DNA from: Streptomyces neyagawaensis
Lineage (GTDB): Bacteria > Actinomycetota > Actinomycetes > Streptomycetales > Streptomycetaceae
DNA: 64,000 nt
Reading direction: 5' to 3'
Assembly: GCF_023516595.1 (NCBI RefSeq)
Contig: NZ_JAMGBG010000011.1
Coordinates: forward strand, 310,001-374,000
The translations under genes were made by a program, and so were the position numbers. This document shows, piece after piece, positions 51,541 through 61,445 of this stretch. A model generated the notes under the pieces. That model saw only the letters and a list, made by a program, of their open reading frames with translations. It was not told the origin of the DNA and did no database searches. Position 1 is the stretch's first letter. Each line of letters starts with the position of its first letter.

Positions 51541-52553
51541 CCGTCCAGACAGCCCCCGCCCCGGAGGCGACCGCGCTGCCCGCCGTCCACCGCGGTGGCC
51601 GCGCCACGGCCCTCGGCCTGACCGGAACGGCCGTCGTCCTGTTGGCGATGGCCGCCCTGCCGTACCTCGTCGCCTCCGACGTCACCGCCCAACTCGTCAA
51701 GCTCTGCTACCTGGTGGCCCTCGCTTCCATGTGGAACCTGCTCACGGGCTACGCGGGCATGATGTCCATGGGCCAGCAGGCCTTCATCGGCCTGGGGGCC
51801 TACCTCCTGTTCGTCGTCAACGACCACGGCCTGAACGTCTACATGGGCACGTTGGTGGTCTCCGCGCTGGTGGCCCTGGTCGCCTGGCCGATGTCGTACC
51901 TCGCGTTCCGGCTGCGCGGTGGTTACTTCGCCGTGGGCACCTGGGTGATCGCCGAGGTCGTGCGTCTGATCGTGGTGCGCTTCGACTCGCTGGGAGCGGC
52001 GAGCGGACGCAGCCTGTCCGATGTCACCGCCGATCCGGTGCTGCGGCGGGCATACACCTACTGGCTGGCACTCGTCGTCATGGCGGCGGCCGTGCTCGGG
52101 ACGTACGCCGTCCTGCGCAGCCGGCTCGGCCTGGCCCTGCAGGCCATCCGCGACGACGACACCGCGGCGGGTTCCCTCGGTGTGAACGTCACCCGCGGCA
52201 AGCGCATCATCTACGTCACCGCGGCGGCGGGCTGTGCGGCGGCAGGCGCGGTGATCTGCGTGAACAGCCTGGGCGTCGCCTCGCCGAACCAGATCTTCGG
52301 GGTCCAGTACTCGGCCCTGATGGTTTTCATGGTGGTCATCGGCGGCATCGGCACGGTCGAGGGACCGGTCGTCGGCGCGGTCGCCTACTTCCTGCTCGAC
52401 AAGTACTTCGCGCAGAGCGGTGTCTGGTATCTGGTCGTGGTCGGCGCGGCGGCCATCGTCGTCTCGTTGTACCTGCCGCGCGGCCTGTGGGGAACACTGG
52501 CCCACCGCACGGGCTTCGCGGTCTTCCCGGTGCGCCACACAGTGCGGTTGTAA
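51537..52553 (+). CDS. ABC importer permease, LivM-type
   Basis: 338 residues from the ATG at 51537 (ATGA overlap). LLTGYAGMMSMGQQAFIGLG, RLRGGYFAVGTWVIAEVVRL, ALQAIRDDDTAAGSLGVNV and VVIGGIGTVEGPVVGAVAY are LivM signatures. A 20-base-period direct repeat (52546-52584) spans its last codons and stop, so the final VRL-stop sequence is repeated just downstream. Confidence 0.92.
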   Translation: MTVQTAPAPEATALPAVHRGGRATALGLTGTAVVLLAMAALPYLVASDVTAQLVKLCYLVALASMWNLLTGYAGMMSMGQQAFIGLGAYLLFVVNDHGLNVYMGTLVVSALVALVAWPMSYLAFRLRGGYFAVGTWVIAEVVRLIVVRFDSLGAASGRSLSDVTADPVLRRAYTYWLALVVMAAAVLGTYAVLRSRLGLALQAIRDDDTAAGSLGVNVTRGKRIIYVTAAAGCAAAGAVICVNSLGVASPNQIFGVQYSALMVFMVVIGGIGTVEGPVVGAVAYFLLDKYFAQSGVWYLVVVGAAAIVVSLYLPRGLWGTLAHRTGFAVFPVRHTVRL

Positions 52554-52584
52554 TGCCCCACGCCGGGTTGTAATCCCCCACGCC
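52546..52584. repeat. Tandem 19-base repeat at the end of the LivM gene
   Basis: GGTTGTAATGCCCCACGCC (52546-52564) and GGTTGTAATCCCCCACGCC (52566-52584), one mismatch, 20-base period. The stop codon TAA is contained in copy one. Confidence 0.85.
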
Positions 52585-52636
52585 GAGGAGGACGGCCCGG
52601 GCTGGGGGCCACCCCCTTCTCGCCCCGTTCTGGTTG

Positions 52637-53071
52637 TCAGTGGTGAGCCGTCCCCCGTTCGGACACTGCACGCTCGGCGAGCCCTCCCGGGCCGAGCGTC
52701 CCGGTGCTCCCCAGGGGCTCCGCCGCCTCGATGCGGGCCGGCGCCCGGAGTGACACACGCAGGACCACCGGCACCAGGACCACGCGCACCGGTTGGGTCA
52801 GACGCAGCCAGTCCGGCGCGTACACGGCCGTACGACGGCACTCCGAACCGCGGACCAGGCGGGCGGCGACCGTGTCGACGGGATACACCCGCCGGGCCGG
52901 CGGGGGCATGTGGGCGCGCAGTTCGCGCAGAGCGGCGTACCGGTCGGCGTCGCGGGTCATGTCCGTGTCGGTCCAGTTGAGGTAGGCGATGCCCAAGCGG
53001 ACGCCCCGGTGCGCCATCCCCGCCCGCAGGTTCCCCCTCAACGCCCTGGAATGTGGGGACCTCATGCGCAC
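52637..53071 (-). pseudogene. Relic of a short-chain dehydrogenase/reductase (C-terminal part)
   Basis: The frame reads LRAGMAHRGVRLGIAYLNWT, DTDMTRDADRYAALRELRAH, MPPPARRVYPVDTVAARLV and APDWLRLTQPVRVV, matching the C-terminal third of actinomycete SDRs (HRGVxVGxAYLxWTDTDM). The N-terminal Rossmann motif (TGxxxGIG) and the catalytic YxxxK are absent upstream, where sequence passes into the protease leader. No start with a ribosome site is present. It is a truncated remnant. Confidence 0.7.
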
Positions 53072-53172
53072 GAGGGCACGCCACTGCGGGGTCCGGCTGG
53101 AGCTCTCGGTGGATCCCGGTCCTCGGTGCCCGGAGTACGTCTGTTTTCAGCCATGTCTTTGCAACGTCCCTG

Positions 53173-53192
53173 TACGGAAAGGTACTTCCGTA
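53173..53192. promoter_or_regulatory. Operator-like dyad TACGGAA-N6-TTCCGTA
   Basis: Perfect 7-base arms around six bases, 94 bases upstream of the protease start. Symmetry and spacing suit a dimeric regulator, which was not identified. Confidence 0.5.
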
Positions 53193-53235
53193 TGAGGGCA
53201 TGTACCTGACATCTTGCATCCACCATTCGTTTCGT

Positions 53236-53271
53236 ACGGCCCGGCCGGTGCCCTCAGCACGGCCGGGCCGT
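53236..53271 (+). promoter_or_regulatory. Leader hairpin abutting the protease ribosome site
   Basis: Arms 53236-53247 and 53260-53271 (ACGGCCCGGCCG and its complement), 12-base loop. The stem ends four bases before the GGAGG at 53276-53280. It may be a terminator of upstream transcription or a translation-modulating structure. Confidence 0.6.
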
Positions 53272-53285
53272 TTCCGGAGGACGCA

Positions 53286-55085
53286 TTGATACCCCACATA
53301 TCCAGCCGCCCCAGACGCACGCTGGTGCTGGCGGCCACGGTCGGTGCCGCCCTCGCATTCGGCGCTCCGGGCGCCCTCGCGGGCACGCTCCCCGTCGGCC
53401 CCTCCACCGCGCCGGCCGCCAAGGCCCACGCTCCTGCCGCCATGCCGGGATCCCAGAGCGCGGCCTGGGTGGCCGGGACGCGTGCCTACCTCGTGATCAC
53501 CGCCCCCGGTGACAATTCGGCGGTCCGCTCGGCGATCACGGCCAACGGCGGCACCGTCTTCTCGGACTTCGACGCCATCGGCGTGATCGTCGCCCACTCG
53601 GCGTCCAGTGGATTCGCCGCCACCATGCGCGGCGTCGCCGGCGTGCAGCAGGTCGGCGCCACGCGTACCTCGGACGTCCCGGCCGACGCCTACAACCCGG
53701 CACTCCCGGCCAATCCGGCCCAGTCCTCGACGCCGGCCGGAGAACCGGTCCGGGCCGACATGAGCCAGATCAAGGCGGACCAGGCGTGGGCCGTGAACCC
53801 GGGCTCGGCCTCCGTCACGGTCGGCGTCCTGGACACCGGTGTGGACGACCAGCACCAGGACCTGGCGCCCAACTTCGACGCGGCCGACTCGGTCTCGTGC
53901 GCCTACGGCAAGCCCGACACCCGTGCCGGCGCGTGGCGGGACGTCGACACGCACGGCACGCACGTGGCGGGCACCATCGCCGCGGCCAAGAACGGCAAGG
54001 GCGTCGTCGGCGTGGCCCCCGGGGTGAAGATCGCCGCGGTCCGGGTCGCCGAGCCGGGCAACGCCTTCTTCTTCGCCGAGAACACCATCTGCGGCTTCGT
54101 CTGGGCCGGTGACCACGGCTTCAAGGTCACCAACAACAGCTATTACACGGACCCGTGGCAGTTCAACTGCCCGGACAACATCGACCAGGCCGCCATCATC
54201 GAGGGCGTCAAGCGCGCCCAGGAGTACGCCGAGGGCAAGGGCTCCCTCCAGATCGCCGCCGCGGGCAACGAGAACTACGACCTCGCCCACAAGACGACCG
54301 ACTCCGCGAGCCCGAACGACTCGACGCCGGTCACCCGCACCATCACCAACGCCTGCCTCGACATCCCGACCGAGCTGCCGGGCGTGGTCACGGTCGCGGC
54401 CAACGGCACGGGCGTCACCAAGGCCTCGTTCTCCAACTACGGTCAGGGCGTCATCGACGTCGCGGCGCCGGGCAGCAACGTCTACTCCACCGTCCCCGGC
54501 GGCGGCTACGGCAGCAAGAGCGGCACCTCGATGGCCACCCCGCACGTGGCCGGCGTGGCGGCGCTCATCGCCAGCGCCAACCCGGGCATCACCCCGGCGC
54601 AGATCCGCGCCAAGCTGGCCACCCAGGCCAATGACATCGCCTGCCCCTCGGACAGCCGCTGCACGGGCACGACGGCCAACAACGCGTTCTTCGGCGAAGG
54701 ACAGGTCGACGCCCTCAAGGCCGTCGGGGCCACCCCGCCGCCCGGCAAGTACTTCGAGAACCTCGCAGACTTCGCCATCAACGACAACGCGACCGTGGAG
54801 AGCCCGATCGCCGTGACCGGTGTGGTCGGCAACGCCCCGGCCACCCTCAAGGTGGGTGTGGACATCAAGCACACCTACATCGGCGACCTGAAGGTCGACC
54901 TGGTGGCGCCGGACGGCACCGTCCACACGCTGCACAACCGCGCGGGCGGCAGCGCCGACAACATCGCCCAGACCTACACCGTGGACGCCTCCTCGGAGGT
55001 CGCGAACGGCACCTGGAAGCTGCGCGTCAACGACAACGCCGCCTCCGACACAGGCAAGATCGACGCCTGGAACCTGACCTTCTAG
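53286..55085 (+). CDS. Secreted S8 subtilase with C-terminal P domain (TTG start)
   Basis: 599 residues from a TTG at 53286, chosen because GGAGG (53276-53280) is five bases upstream; the longer ATG frame from 53214 crosses a hairpin and lacks a site. The signal peptide is PHISSRPRRTLVLAATVGAA ending near GALAGTL. A propeptide with I9-like fold (AYLVITAPGDNSAVRSAI) is followed by Asp183 (VLDTGVDD), His223 (DTHGTHVAG), oxyanion Asn328 (AAAGNENYD) and Ser415 (GTSMATPHVAG). The tail (about 510-599) is a proprotein-convertase P domain (HTYIGDLKVDLVAPDG, GTWKLRVNDNA). It acts outside the cell. Confidence 0.9.
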   Translation: MIPHISSRPRRTLVLAATVGAALAFGAPGALAGTLPVGPSTAPAAKAHAPAAMPGSQSAAWVAGTRAYLVITAPGDNSAVRSAITANGGTVFSDFDAIGVIVAHSASSGFAATMRGVAGVQQVGATRTSDVPADAYNPALPANPAQSSTPAGEPVRADMSQIKADQAWAVNPGSASVTVGVLDTGVDDQHQDLAPNFDAADSVSCAYGKPDTRAGAWRDVDTHGTHVAGTIAAAKNGKGVVGVAPGVKIAAVRVAEPGNAFFFAENTICGFVWAGDHGFKVTNNSYYTDPWQFNCPDNIDQAAIIEGVKRAQEYAEGKGSLQIAAAGNENYDLAHKTTDSASPNDSTPVTRTITNACLDIPTELPGVVTVAANGTGVTKASFSNYGQGVIDVAAPGSNVYSTVPGGGYGSKSGTSMATPHVAGVAALIASANPGITPAQIRAKLATQANDIACPSDSRCTGTTANNAFFGEGQVDALKAVGATPPPGKYFENLADFAINDNATVESPIAVTGVVGNAPATLKVGVDIKHTYIGDLKVDLVAPDGTVHTLHNRAGGSADNIAQTYTVDASSEVANGTWKLRVNDNAASDTGKIDAWNLTF

Positions 55086-55520
55086 CGCAGGGCCGGGCAA
55101 CGCCCGCGTACAGCTCCCGCCCCGCGGCCGGGGACAAGGCGGGCTGCGGTCTGTTCGGCCAGCGCTGCGAACTGCGGGCGGGCAGAGGGCATATGGGCCC
55201 CGGCGGCGGTGTACGCCGCAGTTGGGGCCCATTTGTCGGAGGCGTCCAGGAAGGCTCCGGACGGCCTGGAGCCGGTGTCCAGCGCACCGTGCGCCTGCCT
55301 GACGAGCTGCGGGGCTGTGTCCGCGCTGACGGTACGGGCGGTGCGGACACAGCCTCGAGGAGTGCCGGCCGGTTGAGCGGCAGGTCACCGTCCCCGCCAG
55401 GACCGCAGCACCACCGACCATGAGCGTCGCGCATTTCTCCTCGGCCAGGATGCTTGCTCAAAGTCGACACGGACTCCACCGCACGGCGCACCGGGCCGGC
55501 GGGATTCACGCAGGCGGGGT
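55086..55520. other. 435-base gap, possible decayed coding sequence
   Basis: No supported gene. On the minus strand a frame ending at 55082 reads GAFLDASDKWAPTAAYTAAG and AHMPSARPQFAALAEQTAAR, with protein-like composition but no start or family match. It may be a remnant of an unknown gene. Confidence 0.3.
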
Positions 55521-57050
<1,530 letters not shown>

Positions 57051-57052
57051 GT

Positions 57053-57895
57053 TCAGCTCTCCTGGGCCTGACCGAGGTTGTACTTCTTCAGCAGCTCGGC
57101 GTAGGTGCCGTTCTTCTTCAGCTCGGCGAGTGCGTCGGTGAGGGTCTTCTTCAGGGCGGTGTCGCCCCGCTTGACCGCGAGCCCGGACTGGACGGGGTAG
57201 ATCAGCTCCCGGCTGGAGATGGTGAGCTTCCCGCCGGTCTTGTCGGCGGCGGCCTTGGCGACCGCGCCGTCGGTGACCTGCGCGTCCACCTGGCCGGACA
57301 GCAGCGCCTGGGTGCCTTCGGGATCGGTGGCGAACTCCCGTACGTCGATGGCGTTGGCGCCCTTGGCCCCGCACTCCTTGCTCGCCTCGTCGCGCAGTTT
57401 CCCGACGATCTGGCCGCCCTTGATCACCGCGACGGTCTTTCCGCACAGTCCGGTGACCCCGGTGGGCCCAGGGCCGCCCGAGGCCTTCACCATGATCGAG
57501 TTGCCGGTGGTGAAGTACGGGATGAAGTCGACCTGCTTCTTGCGCGCGTCGGTGATGTAGAGGTCGGACGCGATCACGTCGAAGTGGCCGGTGCCGAGCC
57601 CGGCGATGAGCTGCTCGAAGCGCGTGTCGACGAAGGTGGCCTTCAGCCCGGAGGCCTTGGCCAAGGCCCGGGAGATGTCCGGGTCGAAGCCCGCCGGGGT
57701 CTTGCCGTCCAGATAGGCGTAGGGCGGATACGTCAGGTCCGAGCCGACGGTCAGAGTGCCGGCGGTCATGGTGCCCGAACCGTCCGCCGCCTCGCCCTCC
57801 GGGGAACCGCCGGAGCAGCCGGACAGGGCGAGGAGTACGCCGATGGCCCCGAGGGCCGTGGTGGAGCGGATGAGGGCGGGGACGGTCACGCGCAT
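57053..57895 (-). CDS. Family 3 solute-binding lipoprotein
   Basis: 280 residues. The signal sequence ends in the lipobox LALSGC. SBP_bac_3 features: LTVGSDLTYPPYAYLDGKTP, GFDPDISRALAKASGLKATF, FDVIASDLYITDARKKQVDF and ATDPEGTQALLSGQVDAQVT. It is the binding protein of the fused permease-ATPase importer just downstream. A GTTCAACA palindrome lies upstream and matches one before the divergent gntR gene, so GntR probably represses it. Confidence 0.9.
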   Translation of the reverse strand: MRVTVPALIRSTTALGAIGVLLALSGCSGGSPEGEAADGSGTMTAGTLTVGSDLTYPPYAYLDGKTPAGFDPDISRALAKASGLKATFVDTRFEQLIAGLGTGHFDVIASDLYITDARKKQVDFIPYFTTGNSIMVKASGGPGPTGVTGLCGKTVAVIKGGQIVGKLRDEASKECGAKGANAIDVREFATDPEGTQALLSGQVDAQVTDGAVAKAAADKTGGKLTISSRELIYPVQSGLAVKRGDTALKKTLTDALAELKKNGTYAELLKKYNLGQAQES

Positions 57896-57921
57896 GAGGG
57901 GGCCTCTCCAGCGGAACTGAG

Positions 57922-57934
57922 ACTGTTGAACAAT
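57922..57934. promoter_or_regulatory. Candidate GntR site (importer side), ACTGTTGAACAAT
   Basis: On the minus strand ATTGTTCAACAGT, matching the dyad TTTGTTCAACAAA near the gntR promoter at 10 of 13 positions. 27 bases upstream of the binding-protein ATG. Confidence 0.7.
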
Positions 57935-58042
57935 CTGGTTGCCGATGATGGTGGCGCCTCATTGTTTCAACCAGGTAAAAGGTCGAAACTCCCCTCAGTG
58001 CTGCATGCGGACAGGCCTCGGCAGGTCATCAGTCGGGCCTTT

Positions 58043-58055
58043 TTTGTTCAACAAA
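58043..58055. promoter_or_regulatory. GntR operator TTTGTTCAACAAA and promoter
   Basis: A perfect 13-base dyad. TTTTTG (58041-58046), 17-base spacer, TAGGGT (58064-58069) forms a promoter covering it. The expected transcription start coincides with the gntR ATG at 58076, so the mRNA may be leaderless. Confidence 0.75.
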
Positions 58056-58075
58056 GGGTGCGCTAGGGTGGGGCC

Positions 58076-58768
58076 ATGTCGACTCAGAACAGTGCGGCGG
58101 CCGCGGGACGGCCCGTCCTGGTGACCGATGTGCTGCGCGAACGCATCGTCGAGGGAGACCTCCCGCCGGGCACCCCGCTGCGGGACGTGGCGCTCTCCGC
58201 CGAGCTCGGGGTGTCCCGCAACACCCTGCGCGAAGCCCTGCGCACCCTGCACGACGAGGGTCTGGTGACGCAGCAACTGCACAAGGGCACAGCAGTGAAG
58301 ACCCTGTCCGCCGAGGACGTGACGGACATCTACATCGCCCGCCGGACGCTCGAACTCAGCGCCATCGACGCAAGCCCCCTCGCCCCGGAACCGCTGCTCG
58401 ACGCGATGGAGGCCAAGGTCGCCGCCGCCGAACTGGCCGTGTCCGCCGAGGCGTGGGACAAGGTCGGCACCGCGTCCCTGCGCTTCCACCAGTCGCTGGT
58501 GGCGCTGTTGTGCAGCGCCCGCCTGGACGGATTCTTCCGGGTGACGATCGCCCAACTGCGTCTGGCCTTCGCCGTCATGGCGGACCAGGGCGCCTTCCAG
58601 GCTCCGTGGGTCGCCCGCGACCGCGAGATCTGTGACCTGGTCCGCGGCGGCCGACGCGCGGACGCCGCAGCCGCGCTGCGGCTCTACCTCGACGACTCCG
58701 AACGCACGGTGCTCGACGCCGTACGCGCCAACTCCCGTACGACAACAGCAGCGAAAGGCAAGCGATGA
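58076..58768 (+). CDS. GntR family regulator (FadR/FCD type)
   Basis: 230 residues. A winged HTH spans about 15-80 (DVLRERIVEGDLPPGTPLRD, ELGVSRNTLREALRTLHDEG), then an FCD helical domain (IYIARRTLELSAIDA, RFHQSLVALLCSARLDGF). FCD domains usually bind a metal and a small carboxylate or amino acid ligand. It is divergent from the importer genes with two matching TGTTCAACA palindromes in the 180-base gap. Its four-base overlap with the DUF1989 gene shows they are co-transcribed. Confidence 0.9.
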   Translation: MSTQNSAAAAGRPVLVTDVLRERIVEGDLPPGTPLRDVALSAELGVSRNTLREALRTLHDEGLVTQQLHKGTAVKTLSAEDVTDIYIARRTLELSAIDASPLAPEPLLDAMEAKVAAAELAVSAEAWDKVGTASLRFHQSLVALLCSARLDGFFRVTIAQLRLAFAVMADQGAFQAPWVARDREICDLVRGGRRADAAAALRLYLDDSERTVLDAVRANSRTTTAAKGKR

Positions 58769-59634
58769 CCTCCCGCACAGCATCCGCGGCGCCCAGGGCG
58801 GCGGCCGCCTACCAGAGCACGAAGGGCGGCGCCCTCGAGGTCGATCGTGCCTTCTACGACCGCTTCGCCGGGGTGGACCACGAGTTGGTGGACTCCTTCG
58901 AGATCCCGATACGCTCGGGCCGCGCCTGGACCGTCCCCCAGGGGCACCTGTGCCGGATCGTCACCGTCGACGGCCCCCAGGTCGGCGACCTCAACGTGTG
59001 GAACCTCAACGACCCGCGCGAGCGCATGTGGGCCGCCCGCACCCGCCAGCTGCAGCGCGCGCACATCTCCACCTACGACCGGATCTGGTCGAACCTGCCG
59101 TTCCTGCGCCCCCTGCTGACCGTCACCGCCGACTCGCTCGCGGGCTACGGCGTGGACGCCGACGGCGGACGCGTCCACGACCTGCTGGGCACCCGCTGCG
59201 ACCCGTACGTCAACCGCATGCTCACCGGCGAGGACTTCGACTTCCACTGCCACTCGAACCTGGTCCGGGCCGTACTGCCGTACGGGCTGACCGAGTTCGA
59301 CGTGCACGACGTGCTCAACGTCTTCCAGTGCACCGGCCTCAACGACGCCGACCAGTACTTCATGAAGGACTGCCCGGCGCGCCCCGGCGACCACTTCGAG
59401 TTCTTCGCCGAGACCGACCTGCTCTGCGCCCTGTCCACCTGCCCCGGCGGTGACCTGTCCGTGCCGCTGTGGGGTCCTGACGCCCGCGACCCCCTGGACG
59501 TCTGCCGCCCCCTCGGCGTCGAGGTCTACCGCCCTGACTCCGCCCTTCTGGACGGCTGGACCCCACCCGCCAGGGCCGCCTACCGCAACCTCCACGGCCT
59601 GCGCCGGCCCGACCACGCCGAGGCCACCGGCTGA
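58765..59634 (+). CDS. DUF1989 (urea carboxylase-associated) family protein
   Basis: 289 residues, ATG overlapping the gntR stop. Family motifs: GRAWTVPQGHLCRIVTVDGP, QVGDLNVWNLNDPRERMW, VHDLLGTRCDPYVNRML, FDFHCHSNLVRAVLPYG and VFQCTGLNDADQYFMKDCPA. The conserved Cys and His residues probably bind a metal. Characterised DUF1989 pairs are the carboxyguanidine deiminase subunits of guanidine degradation, but those occur as two adjacent genes with urea carboxylase; here there is one copy beside an amino-acid-type importer. The substrate is therefore open. Confidence 0.85.
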   Translation: MTSRTASAAPRAAAAYQSTKGGALEVDRAFYDRFAGVDHELVDSFEIPIRSGRAWTVPQGHLCRIVTVDGPQVGDLNVWNLNDPRERMWAARTRQLQRAHISTYDRIWSNLPFLRPLLTVTADSLAGYGVDADGGRVHDLLGTRCDPYVNRMLTGEDFDFHCHSNLVRAVLPYGLTEFDVHDVLNVFQCTGLNDADQYFMKDCPARPGDHFEFFAETDLLCALSTCPGGDLSVPLWGPDARDPLDVCRPLGVEVYRPDSALLDGWTPPARAAYRNLHGLRRPDHAEATG

Positions 59635-59763
59635 GCGGTGACTGCGAACCCGGGCCGGCCGGGCGCCCCAGGCGGCCCGGTGCGCTCGTGGGGCCCCAGA
59701 GCGCCCGCCGACATGCAATGCTGACCGGGAGGTGCCGGCGGCACGGTGGGAACAGCCTTCACG

Positions 59764-59808
59764 CAGAACGTGCGCCCTGGGGCATCCGCGCCCGGGGCGC
59801 ACGTTCTG
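59764..59808. terminator. Bidirectional hairpin between DUF1989 and dacB genes
   Basis: Perfect 14-bp arms CAGAACGTGCGCCC (59764-59777) and its complement (59795-59808), 17-base loop, between convergent genes. Confidence 0.8.
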
Positions 59809-59826
59809 TGTCAGGCCCGGCAGCCG

Positions 59827-61206
59827 TTATGCCCAGCAGCCGTTCACGGTCGCGGCGAGGCCGTCCATCGCGTCCTTGATGGCGCTGTTGCCGGCCGTCG
59901 AGTCGTTCTCCACGAAGGAGAAGACCTTCCACCGGCCGTCCTTGCCCACCGTCAGGCCGCTCAGGGCGATGGCGCCGGTGAGGGTGCCGGTCTTCGCGTG
60001 CACCTTGCCGACGGCACACTTCGAGTTCTCGTCGTCGAAGCGGCCCCACTCCGGGCCGAGCGTGCTGCCGGCCTCGCCCGCGACCGGGAGGCCGTCGCGG
60101 ATCGAGCTCAGCAGGTGCTCGTAGCGCTTCTCCGTCAGCAGGTCGAGGATCTCCGCCAGGGTCCGGGCCGGGATGCGGTTGGCACGGGAGAGGCCGCTGC
60201 CGTCGTAGATCTGGAAGTTCTCCAGCGACACTCCGTAGCGCCGGCTCAGTACGTCGCGCACGACCGCCGTACCGCCCTCGAACGTGGCGGGCTGCCCGGC
60301 GCCCAGCGCGGTCATCCGCAGCAGGGTCTCGGCGATGTTGTTGTCGCTGACCTTGATCATGCGGTGGACGATGTCCGACAGGGGAGCGGACCTGTGGCGG
60401 GCGACCGGTACGTCGGTGATCTCAGCCGTCCGGCGCGTGACCTCGCCGTCCAAGGTGACGCCGGCGTCGGCGAGTTGCTTGGCGAAGACCTGTCCGGCGT
60501 CGATGGAGGTGTCGTTGACGGCGTGTCCGTCGACGACGAGGGCGCGGACCGGAGCGACGTCGCCGGGGAAGTAGTCGGGCTTCCAGCCGTGGGCCTGGGT
60601 CGAGTCGGAGAAGAGGCTGTCGTCCACGGCGACCTTCACGGTGGTGAGGCCCGCGGCCTTCAGCCCGGCCACCGCGTCCTTGGCCATGGCGGCAAGGTCC
60701 GCGGTGGTCAGCGTCCGGTCGCCGCCGCCGACGAGGGTGAGGGTGCCGTCGCCGTAGACGACCTTCGTCTTGAACCGGTGATTCGGGCCGAGCACGGTCA
60801 GGGCGGCGGTCGCGGTGGCGAGCTTGGTGTTGGACGCCGGCATCAATGCGGTGGCGCCGTTGTGGTCCCAGACGGTGCTGTCCGACTCGGCGTCCAGCAC
60901 CACGCCGCTGACGTTGCCGCCCAACCGCGCGTCGTTGATGCGGGTGTCGAGGTTCGCGGCGATCGCCTGGTCGGCAGGGTCGAGGTCTTCGTCCGTGGCC
61001 GGGGCCGCGTCGGGGGCCGTCGCGGTGGTCTTTCCGTTGGCGGCGAAGGCCGAGGGGCCGGCGAGTGCCGCCGACGCGACGGGCACGGCCATGGCGAGGA
61101 CCAGAGCTCGGCGGGCGCCCGCGCCGAGCTGCTTCGACTTGCGGTGCCGGTGGCGTCCACCGGGGGTGAAGGCGGATGGGGGCACGGCTTCGGTTCTGTC
61201 GTTCAT
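59827..61206 (-). CDS. dacB: D-alanyl-D-alanine carboxypeptidase/endopeptidase, PBP4 (DacB) family
   Basis: 459 residues. A basic N-terminus is followed by a membrane/export helix (ALVLAMAVPVASAALA) and an Ala/Thr/Asp linker. S13 motifs: SxxK Ser125-Lys128 (MPASNTKLA), SDN at 287-289 (IKVSDNNIAE) and KTG at 405-407 (VHAKTGTLT). The large insert between SxxK and SDN is typical of PBP4. It trims D-Ala from peptidoglycan peptides outside the membrane. It ends at a bidirectional hairpin with the DUF1989 gene. Confidence 0.92.
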   Translation of the reverse strand: MNDRTEAVPPSAFTPGGRHRHRKSKQLGAGARRALVLAMAVPVASAALAGPSAFAANGKTTATAPDAAPATDEDLDPADQAIAANLDTRINDARLGGNVSGVVLDAESDSTVWDHNGATALMPASNTKLATATAALTVLGPNHRFKTKVVYGDGTLTLVGGGDRTLTTADLAAMAKDAVAGLKAAGLTTVKVAVDDSLFSDSTQAHGWKPDYFPGDVAPVRALVVDGHAVNDTSIDAGQVFAKQLADAGVTLDGEVTRRTAEITDVPVARHRSAPLSDIVHRMIKVSDNNIAETLLRMTALGAGQPATFEGGTAVVRDVLSRRYGVSLENFQIYDGSGLSRANRIPARTLAEILDLLTEKRYEHLLSSIRDGLPVAGEAGSTLGPEWGRFDDENSKCAVGKVHAKTGTLTGAIALSGLTVGKDGRWKVFSFVENDSTAGNSAIKDAMDGLAATVNGCWA

Positions 61207-61445
61207 GGGGGGCTTTCCGTGATGGGACGCGCCGACGGAAGGTCAAGCCGGCGCGGTGGGACTGGATATGAGCCTGTGACGCTAAATGATCAGTGCCGCA
61301 CAAGTGGTTGCATGAACCCCACGACCGGCGAAAGATGACTCACAAGTAAGAGACAGGAATCACAAGTTAGCGCACGCCAGCCGGCCCGGATCCCAAAGGG
61401 CGTTGCCGACTGTTCCCCTTCCTCGGCCGCTCAAGAGGACCAGAG
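61207..61445. other. Divergent control region with 20-base-spaced direct repeats
   Basis: Between dacB and the zinc-finger-like ORF. TCACAAGTAAG (61340-61350) and TCACAAGTTAG (61360-61370) repeat with a 20-base period, suggesting a regulator on one face of the helix. Confidence 0.45.

Noticed and set aside
51327..55421. A 1364-codon minus-strand open frame across the LivM gene and the protease
   Set aside because: Antisense to well-supported genes and without recognisable domains; only the SDR relic in another frame at 52637-53071 looks coding.
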